Assembly: GCA_007131845.1 (NCBI GenBank)
Contig: SLPT01000014.1
Span: 1-7,472, forward strand
Direction of reading: 5' to 3'
Source of the DNA: Desulfobacteraceae bacterium
GTDB taxonomy: Bacteria; Desulfobacterota; Desulfobacteria; Desulfobacterales; Desulfosalsimonadaceae
DNA length: 7,472 bases
Shown here piece after piece: positions 1-4,932 of the stretch; position 1 is the stretch's first letter; every line of letters begins with the position of its first letter. A model generated the notes under the pieces. The model made no database searches. It saw only the letters and a list, made by a program, of their open reading frames with translations, and was not told the origin of the DNA. The position numbers and the translations under genes were made by a program.

Positions 1-188
1 CCATGATGTCCCGCGCGTGGCTGTCGATCCTCCCCATGCAGGATCTTCTCGCTTTGGGCGCGGACGCCCGGATCAACCGGCCCGGCATGCAGGCCGGCAA
101 CTGGCAGTGGCGCCTTTCCGCAGAGCAGATCGAATCCGAAACAGCCAACCACCTCCTTCGCATGACCGAAATCTTCGGCCGAAAGTAG
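1..188 (+). CDS. malQ: 4-alpha-glucanotransferase, C-terminal fragment (5' end outside window)
   Basis: The frame is open from the left edge (first complete codon at 3) and stops with TAG at 186-188, giving the last 61 residues of a larger protein. The stretch MQDLLALGADARINRPG followed by GNWQWRL is the conserved C-terminal signature of GH77 4-alpha-glucanotransferases (amylomaltase, disproportionating enzyme). In that family the Asn-x-Pro-Gly and Gly-Asn-Trp-Gln-Trp-Arg segments lie in the barrel near the active site. GH77 enzymes are cytoplasmic and transfer alpha-1,4-glucan segments in glycogen or maltodextrin metabolism. The visible Met codons at 3 and 6 are internal. The catalytic acids lie upstream and cannot be checked. 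The gene converges on the minus-strand transporter pair, with a long palindrome between them. Confidence 0.88.
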   Translation, partial: MMSRAWLSILPMQDLLALGADARINRPGMQAGNWQWRLSAEQIESETANHLLRMTEIFGRK

Positions 189-220
189 GGCGTTTAATGC
201 GTAATTCATCCGTTACTGTC

Positions 221-373
221 TACTTAGTGCCCGAACGAAAACCAGGATTTTTCGTCAAGGTCAAGGACGGCGAAAATTTTAACCGCAGGAATACTTAACG
301 TATTTTGAGGATTAAAATTTGAGCCGGACGCAGAGATTGGCGAAAAAGACGGTTTCCGTTCAGGCACTACTTA
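221..373. repeat. Long imperfect palindrome between convergent genes
   Basis: The two halves are reverse complements over about 75 bp each, centred near 297. TAGTGCCCGAACG (225-237) pairs with the right end at 357-369, AACC (240-243) with GGTT (351-354), AAATTTTAA (274-282) with TTAAAATTT (312-320), and the centre is ATACTTAACGTAT (291-303). Small bulges and mismatches occur between these blocks. The right terminus overlaps the TAA stop of the small-subunit gene (371-373). Its place between two converging genes fits a bidirectional terminator or a REP/MITE-like dispersed element. A fragment of its end recurs at 2096-2116, which favours a dispersed family. No transposase is encoded. Confidence 0.8.
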
Positions 374-472
374 TATGTTCCGGACCTTGATAGCCTTATA
401 GATGCAAACAGCCGCCCCGCCCCAGGTTATTGCCAGGCCGAATATCATCATGAGTATTGCGCCACCTGTCAT
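371..472 (-). CDS. MetS-family small subunit of NSS transporter (33 aa)
   Basis: This short minus-strand ORF starts with ATG at 470-472, seven bases after an AGGAG ribosome site (480-485), and ends with TAA at 371-373. The product begins MTGGAILMMIFGL, continues through ITWGGAAVCIYKAI and ends KVRNI. That is one hydrophobic helix with the Thr-Trp-Gly-Gly motif and a short basic tail. The pattern is characteristic of MetS, the small membrane subunit needed by the MetP methionine/alanine importer of Corynebacterium glutamicum, and of the small ORFs often found beside bacterial NSS transporters. It lies 27 bp downstream of the NSS gene on the same strand, so co-transcription and complex formation are likely. 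The substrate cannot be read from the sequence. Its stop codon lies inside the end of the adjacent palindrome. Confidence 0.85.
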   Translation of the reverse strand: MTGGAILMMIFGLAITWGGAAVCIYKAIKVRNI

Positions 473-499
473 TTTCTGTCTCCTTTATATAGTGTTTCA

Positions 500-1978
500 T
501 CAGGCCTGGTCTGTCCAGTTGCTTTTCAGGGATTGCATTGCAAATCCAAGCAGAACCACCACCACAACCACGATCCAGCCGAACAGCAGCAGCGCGCTGC
601 TGTCATACCCTTCATAATTGACCCGTATATCGCCGATCAGGTTGGCGATGGCCATGTAGCCCAGCACGATCGGCGTAATCACCTTGAGACAGAAATTCCA
701 CCACTTGCCGATGGCGAAATCCGACTGGGCGTTGGTGTGCTGGCGTATACTGTCGAGCTTGAAGAACCAGGAAAGCAGAATGACCTGGACCAGGCCGGCA
801 AAAACGATGCCGAAATTGTTGATGAAATGGTCGACGATATCCAGCACGAACAGGCCGCCGTTGGTCATAAAAACCAGGCTCAAAACAAATCCGACCAAAC
901 ACAATATACTGGCTGTGCCTTTTCTCGGCCAACCGAACTTATCCATCAGCCCGGAGCAGACCGCTTCGCTGATCGAAATCATGGAGCTCATACCGGCAAA
1001 CACCAGGCAGATAAAAAATAAAAACCCGAAAAATTTAGCTGCGGGAAGCAGGTTGATGGCTTCGGGAATGGTTACGAACGCCAGCCCGACGCCGGCGGCA
1101 ACCACTTCGTCGAGGGCGACGCCCTGTTGAGAAGCCATGTAACCGAGCACCCCAAAAACCATTATGCCCGCCAGCATACTGAAACCGCAGTTGATAAAAG
1201 CGGTTATCATGCCGTTGTTGTTGATGTCCGCGTCTTCCGGCAGGTAGCTGGAATAGGTGATCATAATTGCAAAGCAGATGCTTAAGGTAAAAAAGATCTG
1301 CCCGTATGCCGCTGCCCATACTGAATAATCCCAAATGGCACTGAAGTCCGGCTGGAACAGGTAGCTGATCCCTTCCGCAGCACCCTCCAGGGTGACCGCA
1401 CGGGCCAGCATGACCAGCAGGAGAAAGAACAGCATCGGCATGAATATTTTGTTGGCCAGTTCAATACCGCGCTTGACGCCGCTGAATAGAACGATCCAGA
1501 CCACGAACCACATGAGCAATGCCGCCAGGAAGACGGGCCAGACGATGCCTCCGAGATCCATGGGACCATCGCTTAACTGCAGAAATTCCGCGAAGAAGAA
1601 GCTTCCGGGGCTGTCTCCCCATCCCAGATTCAGGGCCAGCAGGGCATAGTTTAAAGCCCATGATATGACCACTACATAGTATATCGAGATAACAAAGGAT
1701 ACGAATACCTGCCACCAGCCCAGCCACTCCCATTTCCGAAAGATTTTGAAAAAGGTCAGAGGCGCGGATCCCTTGTATTTGTGACCGATCCCGAACTCAA
1801 GAATGATGATGGGTATGCCCGCTGTGAGCAGTGCAAAAAAATAGGGGATTAAAAAAGCCCCCCCGCCGTTGTCGTATGCCATGTAAGGAAATCGCCATAT
1901 GTTTCCCAGGCCGATAGCAGATCCTACCGCGGCCAGAACGAAGCCGGTCCTGGTACCCCATTGTTCACGTTTCGCCAT
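500..1978 (-). CDS. Sodium:neurotransmitter symporter (NSS/SNF) family transporter
   Basis: This 492-residue inner-membrane protein has the TM1 hallmark of the family: GSAIGLGNIWRFPY at 19-32, then the NGGGAFLIPY loop and TM2 (37-46). TM6 is present as GQIFFTLSICF (226-236) and TM8 as FAGMSSMISISE (327-338). Compared with LeuT, the sodium-site residues are kept: Asn26 (LeuT N27), Thr231 (T254), Asn263 (N286), and Ser331/Ser332 (T354/S355). Cys235 replaces the LeuT Gly258 at the unwound TM6 segment that helps shape the substrate pocket. Ser267 sits where LeuT has Glu290, as in chloride-dependent animal members. Length and hydrophobicity suit 11-12 membrane spans. The start ATG (1976-1978) follows GGGGGA with an 8-base spacer. 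Family members import amino acids with Na+. The downstream MetS-type gene suggests a MetP-like importer, but the substrate is unproven. Confidence 0.93.
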   Translation of the reverse strand: MAKREQWGTRTGFVLAAVGSAIGLGNIWRFPYMAYDNGGGAFLIPYFFALLTAGIPIIILEFGIGHKYKGSAPLTFFKIFRKWEWLGWWQVFVSFVISIYYVVVISWALNYALLALNLGWGDSPGSFFFAEFLQLSDGPMDLGGIVWPVFLAALLMWFVVWIVLFSGVKRGIELANKIFMPMLFFLLLVMLARAVTLEGAAEGISYLFQPDFSAIWDYSVWAAAYGQIFFTLSICFAIMITYSSYLPEDADINNNGMITAFINCGFSMLAGIMVFGVLGYMASQQGVALDEVVAAGVGLAFVTIPEAINLLPAAKFFGFLFFICLVFAGMSSMISISEAVCSGLMDKFGWPRKGTASILCLVGFVLSLVFMTNGGLFVLDIVDHFINNFGIVFAGLVQVILLSWFFKLDSIRQHTNAQSDFAIGKWWNFCLKVITPIVLGYMAIANLIGDIRVNYEGYDSSALLLFGWIVVVVVVLLGFAMQSLKSNWTDQA

Positions 1979-2131
1979 GATCCATATCCCCCTGTTCTAG
2001 ATCCCTGAAAAAAATCCGTCAGCCGATTCTTTTACCCGGTAGCAAGTCGTTTGTCCGGCGTCAAGACAAAAATCTTTTACTTCCAACTACAGAACAAGTA
2101 GTGCCCGAACGAAACCAACCCCCCAGGCGGC
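1979..2131. other. Intergenic gap upstream of the transporter
   Basis: This 153-bp stretch separates the DUF3786 stop from the transporter start and should hold the transporter promoter, since both genes are on the minus strand. On that strand TTGACG occurs near 2058-2063, but no convincing -10 box lies at the right distance, so no promoter is called. The other visible item is the palindrome-end fragment at 2096-2116. Confidence 0.4.
2096..2116 (+). repeat. Solitary end fragment of the 221-373 palindrome
   Basis: TAGTGCCCGAACGAAACC at 2099-2116 matches the left end of the large palindrome at 225-243 except for one A fewer in the A run. It also matches the right end of that element, read in reverse complement, with a few changes. 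Similarity stops at about 2116, and no matching opposite arm is seen nearby. It lies 15 bp from the stop codon of the DUF3786 gene. The simplest reading is the remnant of a decayed or partly deleted copy. Confidence 0.7.
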
Positions 2132-2731
2132 CTAACCTCCGTAGCCGACTCTTTTGCAAACACCCACGGCCAGGGCATAAATGACATCAAGGGCCAGTTG
2201 ATCCGCAATGGTTCGGTCAAAAAGAAGCTTTGATTCAGGCGAAAACAGGTCATCGCCTTCCCAGTACAGCACGGCAACCGGGATCCGGGGGGTTATCCAA
2301 AAGACAAACGCTGCATCCGCGAGATCGGCAGGTTCACCCCCGTAGCTGCGGCACGCTTCGGAAAACGCCGGGATGTCGTTATTGAACCGCTCCGTAATAA
2401 GGTGGGTGGGAATGTCATGGGGCCCGCGGAAAAATGTCGCCCCGCCCGGAATGTCTTTTTCCGAAATCCAACGATTCTCCGGATCGATCTCCCGGGCGAA
2501 TAGCAGATAGTGGACCGCAAACAGATCGAAATAAAAGTGAAGCGGCTCATGGTTTTCGCGGATGCGGCTTACAGAATACCGATCCGGGCAGATCCGGAAC
2601 GGCTCCCCCCAGATGTCCAGAGTATAGCAGCGTTCGGAATCGTCATATGAACACAAAGCGCGTTTGCATACTTCCCAGGGATTTTCTCCGGACAGCTTTT
2701 GAAAAAAGATTTTGTCAATGATATCCGCCAT
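2132..2731 (-). CDS. DUF3786 domain protein
   Basis: This soluble protein of 199 residues has no signal peptide or membrane span. It resembles the DUF3786 family, common in sulfate-reducing and other anaerobic bacteria. The recognisable segments are GGATFFRGPHDIP (96-108) and, near the C-terminus, PRIPVAVLYWEGDD (148-161) followed by SKLLFDRTIADQLALD (167-182), a typical end of that family. The central WISEKDIPGG segment also fits. It has six scattered Cys residues but no CxxC cluster, so a metal centre is not evident. No biochemical function is established for the family as far as I know. The ATG at 2729-2731 follows GGAG (seven-base region ending at the start). It is on the same strand as the glycosyltransferase upstream but separated by 246 bp and a palindrome, so co-transcription is uncertain. 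Confidence 0.78.
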   Translation of the reverse strand: MADIIDKIFFQKLSGENPWEVCKRALCSYDDSERCYTLDIWGEPFRICPDRYSVSRIRENHEPLHFYFDLFAVHYLLFAREIDPENRWISEKDIPGGATFFRGPHDIPTHLITERFNNDIPAFSEACRSYGGEPADLADAAFVFWITPRIPVAVLYWEGDDLFSPESKLLFDRTIADQLALDVIYALAVGVCKRVGYGG

Positions 2732-2856
2732 TGTATTCTCCGTTGAGTTACGATGGATGCCGGGCTTGCACGATCTACTTGCCCGTTTGCCTTTTCAGCC
2801 CGATTTGAAAAACAAAGCGGAACTATTCCTTGATGCACTCGTAAAAAGTCGAGATC

Positions 2857-2980
2857 TGACGGCTTTATAAAAAGTTCAAGATCAAGGCTTGGGCAATTTC
2901 GAAGAATGCAGCGTACTTGTCGTACGTGAAATTCTGAGAAATTGCGCGTAACGCAGATATTGGTATTTACGAAGCCGTCA
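2857..2980. repeat. Second long imperfect palindrome, overlapping a stop codon
   Basis: TGACGGCTT (2857-2865) is the exact reverse complement of AAGCCGTCA (2972-2980). Further in, GCAATTTC (2893-2900) pairs with GAAATTGC (2938-2945). At the centre CGTAC (2912-2916) and GTACG (2922-2926) flank a TTGTC loop. All pairs are in register around 2919, with mismatched blocks between them, giving a hairpin-forming element of about 124 bp. Its right end (minus strand reading TGACGGCTT) provides the TGA stop of the glycosyltransferase. Its sequence is unlike the 221-373 palindrome. It may act as a transcription terminator, an RNA-stabilising structure or a REP/MITE-like element. No target duplication is evident. 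Confidence 0.8.
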
Positions 2981-4222
2981 TTCCTTGCGGCTCCGGATCC
3001 AGGCCTGCATCGCCCCGGGTGATATGACGGAAGGATCACCGAAATCCGCCTCCCCCGCAGTATCCAACCCGGGCGGCAAATGATTGATAATCCTTTCCAA
3101 ATCCCTGTAGTCCGAAACCTCCTCATCGATAACACGCGCCATTTCGCGGCTTGCAGGCGTTTTTAGCAGGTCATAGCGGCGCACGGACTTGAGAAGCCCC
3201 AGAAGCAATGTCTCCCAGGTGGTCATGGGCTGCTGCTTGGCTGTGGCGGATTCGGCGGCAGAATCAATAAAAACGAAGGGCACCTGTGCAAAGGGCTCAT
3301 CGCGTGAAATAAAAGCGGCGATCCAGTCGGTGTCAAAGGAAAAATCGAACACGGTCGGGTTGGCGATAATTTCCCGCAGGAGTTGACTCTCGTAGAGCTT
3401 GAATGCCGCCTGGGTGTCCAGGATCCCCCGGGAAAAAATGGCATCTCCGATCATTCGCTGCATGTGACGCAGGTTTTTGATCCCGATGCCCCACCGGGCG
3501 CCGTCTTTTACAAGAATCGAATCCGGGTGCTTCCGGTTGCCCAGAACCACCCTGAATCCACCCTGAAGATACGGATCCAGCAGGATGCCGATCTGACCCA
3601 GATGAACCGAATTGTCCGCATCCGTATACATGACGGCCTCTGCGCCGTCTGCGATGGCCTGGCTGCACCCCAGGATGATCGCACCCGCCTTGCGGGAATC
3701 ATCGACCGACAAGAGCCGTCGAAGAGGCCCCTTTTCAGCCGGCAGGTGATCCGCCAGAAACAGCACGCGGATATCGTGGCGCCCCTCGAATTCCGCCGCG
3801 ATTTCAGCGGCAAGCTTTCCGCTGCCATACGGACAGCCATCATCTACCGGGTAGAGCGTCCAGTCTATGCCGGTATCCCTGAAAATCCATTGCAACTGGC
3901 GGACCTTGGTCCGAAGAGAATCCTCTCCGTGCGGATTGTCATCGGTTTTGGGTCGCAGACGATTTTGCTCCCCCCACATGGCAAACACCACGCCGATCTT
4001 TCCCGGACGGTCGTTTTGAAGAAGCAAATGGCGGGATATCGCCAGCTTGGCCGCTACACGGTAATGAAGGGGCATTGCGATCATGCGAGCCGCCTCTTGC
4101 ATTTTATTTATGGAAAAATCCGACGAGGCAAGCAGTTCATCCGCGAGCATGTGCAGTTGGTCCTGATGCTCCGGACTGGTCGCGTCAAGGGGTTCATGTA
4201 TTGGCGAAATATAGGATTCCAT
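2978..4222 (-). CDS. Family 2-like (GT-A fold) glycosyltransferase, soluble
   Basis: This 414-residue protein has no signal peptide or clear membrane helix. The catalytic domain spans roughly residues 75-325. VVFAMWGE (78-85) is followed by VDDGC (126-130), a sugar-nucleotide contact. YTDADN (199-204) gives the metal-binding DxD (Asp201, Asp203). Then come LGNRKHPDS (227-235), DTQAAFKLY (269-277) and FSFDTDW (294-300). The order VDDG, DADN, DTQxxFKL, FDxDW resembles polyprenyl/dolichyl-phosphate glycosyltransferases of the ALG5/DPM type, but the membrane domains of many of those are absent and a helical N-terminal region of about 75 residues is added. Donor and acceptor are unknown. AGGAGG lies 13 bases before the ATG (4220-4222), longer than usual; no better in-frame start is seen. 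The gene is divergent from the electron-transfer operon. Confidence 0.82.
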   Translation of the reverse strand: MESYISPIHEPLDATSPEHQDQLHMLADELLASSDFSINKMQEAARMIAMPLHYRVAAKLAISRHLLLQNDRPGKIGVVFAMWGEQNRLRPKTDDNPHGEDSLRTKVRQLQWIFRDTGIDWTLYPVDDGCPYGSGKLAAEIAAEFEGRHDIRVLFLADHLPAEKGPLRRLLSVDDSRKAGAIILGCSQAIADGAEAVMYTDADNSVHLGQIGILLDPYLQGGFRVVLGNRKHPDSILVKDGARWGIGIKNLRHMQRMIGDAIFSRGILDTQAAFKLYESQLLREIIANPTVFDFSFDTDWIAAFISRDEPFAQVPFVFIDSAAESATAKQQPMTTWETLLLGLLKSVRRYDLLKTPASREMARVIDEEVSDYRDLERIINHLPPGLDTAGEADFGDPSVISPGAMQAWIRSRKE

Positions 4223-4255
4223 ACTGCGCAGAGGCCCTCCTGATTCTCATTGAAA

Positions 4256-4269
4256 ATGATCCTGATCAT
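4256..4269. promoter_or_regulatory. Operator-like palindrome in the glycosyltransferase leader
   Basis: ATGATC (4256-4261) and GATCAT (4264-4269) are exact inverted repeats around a two-base centre. The site lies between the predicted minus-strand promoter and the ribosome site of the glycosyltransferase, where a bound repressor could block transcription. The flanking TGAAAATGATC is weakly reminiscent of a Fur box, but the match is too poor to assign a regulator. Confidence 0.3.
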
Positions 4270-4302
4270 GAATTGTTTTGAACCTTATGTATAAAAAATT
4301 AG

Positions 4303-4329
4303 ATTATCGACCATCAAAAACCCTGTCAA
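4303..4329 (-). promoter_or_regulatory. Candidate sigma70 promoter for the glycosyltransferase
   Basis: On the minus strand TTGACA (4324-4329) is a perfect -35 hexamer. GATAAT (4303-4308) matches five of six positions of the -10 consensus, with a 15-bp spacer that is shorter than ideal. The surrounding DNA is AT-rich compared with the genes. Transcription would begin about 75 bp upstream of the start codon. Confidence 0.4.
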
Positions 4330-4477
4330 TTTAAATCACAACGCTCACTTTTCAACTATCTTTCCCCCGTAGCATCGCCCCGTGCTGATAAAGCATTGCC
4401 GATAGACTAAACTCACGCTGCATTTTCAATGCAGTTCCACTGCCCCCGTTTTACCGGTTATTTGAAAGCAATTTTTT

Positions 4478-4510
4478 TTGACAAACACTGTTCGCCCATT
4501 AACATATAAT
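4478..4510 (+). promoter_or_regulatory. Candidate promoter for the electron-transfer operon
   Basis: TTGACA (4478-4483) and TATAAT (4505-4510) are both perfect sigma70 hexamers, but 21 bp separate them, against an optimum near 17. A different -10 (CATATA, 4503-4508) or an activator that compensates is possible. If used, the transcript would carry a leader of about 415 nt before the barrel-protein start. Confidence 0.35.
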
Positions 4511-4621
4511 TAATCTCAAAAAATAGTGTCTATACGCGCTCCTTGCGGGTCACATATCGGATTCGATAGCATATTAAACGAATGCCGACTTTGAAAAAAA
4601 CCAAAAATCTCAGGATGCCGC

Positions 4622-4679
4622 AATCCCGATAGCCCGACAGAATGCCACGTACACGTGGCACAATGATTTCGTCGGGATT
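4622..4679. repeat. Hairpin with two competing outer stems
   Basis: The core TGCCACGT (4643-4650) and ACGTGGCA (4653-4660) is a perfect 8-bp stem. The right outer arm (4671-4679, GTCGGGATT) can pair either with AATCCCGA at 4622-4629 or with CCCGAC at 4633-4638, and the two options share bases. No T run follows on the plus strand, so a simple intrinsic terminator in that direction is unlikely. It may be a leader RNA element or a small dispersed palindrome. Confidence 0.6.
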
Positions 4680-4829
4680 ACGCAAGCCTTGAACCTTCGT
4701 TTTCAAACCTTTCTGCCTGCCTTCAAGCGTCGTTTTTGGCAATTGGCACGGAAGCATGGCGGAAAGATTAGCGGCAGAACCGGGAAACCCGTATCCGGAG
4801 TCCTTCAGGAATTGCCGAGCTACCCGGAA

Positions 4830-4853
4830 GGCAGTCCGCTGCGCCCGGACGCC
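4830..4853 (+). repeat. Leader hairpin just upstream of an orphan ribosome site
   Basis: GGC (4830-4832) plus GTCCG (4834-4838) pair with CGGAC (4846-4850) plus GCC (4851-4853). This gives eight GC-rich pairs with one bulged A and a seven-base loop. It ends 10 bases before the AAGGAGG at 4864-4870. TGCC at 4813-4816 could instead pair with GGCA at 4830-4833, so an alternative fold exists. Confidence 0.45.
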
Positions 4854-4863
4854 CATCGGATAC

Positions 4864-4912
4864 AAGGAGGAATTTATTGGTTTTAACAAGGACTATCATT
4901 TGCAGCCGGTAA
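4864..4912 (+). promoter_or_regulatory. Strong orphan Shine-Dalgarno site with a tiny leader ORF
   Basis: AAGGAGG (4864-4870) is a near-perfect ribosome site, but the barrel-protein gene has its own AGGAG (4923-4927) next to its ATG. Six bases after the orphan site a TTG codon (4877-4879) opens an 11-codon frame, reading (M)VLTRTIICSR, that stops with TAA at 4910-4912. This stop overlaps a further ATG in a TAATG junction (ATG GGA CCT TAA). It could be a regulatory leader peptide or chance; coding evidence is minimal. Confidence 0.3.
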
Positions 4913-4932
4913 TGGGACCTTAAGGAGAATCC

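Larger units (their letters stand above)
4223..4932. other. 710-bp divergent intergenic region
   Basis: No convincing protein gene is seen here. The left part (about 4240-4530) is AT-rich and contains the operator-like palindrome, promoter-like boxes for both strands and a short perfect inverted repeat, CTGCATT-TTC-AATGCAG, at 4418-4434. The right part (about 4600-4930) is more GC-rich and holds hairpins at 4622-4679 and 4830-4853 plus an orphan ribosome site at 4864-4870, all upstream of the barrel-protein gene. It may be transcribed as a long 5' leader. No known riboswitch consensus (cyclic-di-GMP types, cobalamin, TPP, moco) could be matched by eye. Confidence 0.5.

Noticed and set aside
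3383..4243. 286-codon plus-strand ORF antisense to the glycosyltransferase
   Set aside because: The opposite strand carries clear glycosyltransferase motifs in order. This frame has no domain or ribosome site and is a shadow of GC-biased codons.
4743..4758. Possible sigma54 promoter (TTGGCACG) upstream of the barrel gene
   Set aside because: The -24 half is perfect, but the GC of the -12 element falls 12 rather than 10 bases after the GG and lacks the TTGC form.
4750..4870. Possible cyclic-di-GMP (GEMM) riboswitch, expected near cytochrome genes
   Set aside because: The conserved GEMM segments and the paired second helix could not be aligned; only generic hairpins were found.
4689..4886. 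Plus-strand ORF of 65 codons upstream of the barrel gene
   Set aside because: No ribosome site at its ATG and no family features. It overlaps the hairpins and reads through the strong Shine-Dalgarno at 4864-4870, which is better explained as a ribosome site.
4530..4889. Minus-strand ORF of 119 codons in the divergent intergenic region
   Set aside because: No ribosome site or recognisable domain, and its C-terminal half runs through the hairpin at 4622-4679. Its composition (basic, no family features) reads like translated structured non-coding DNA.
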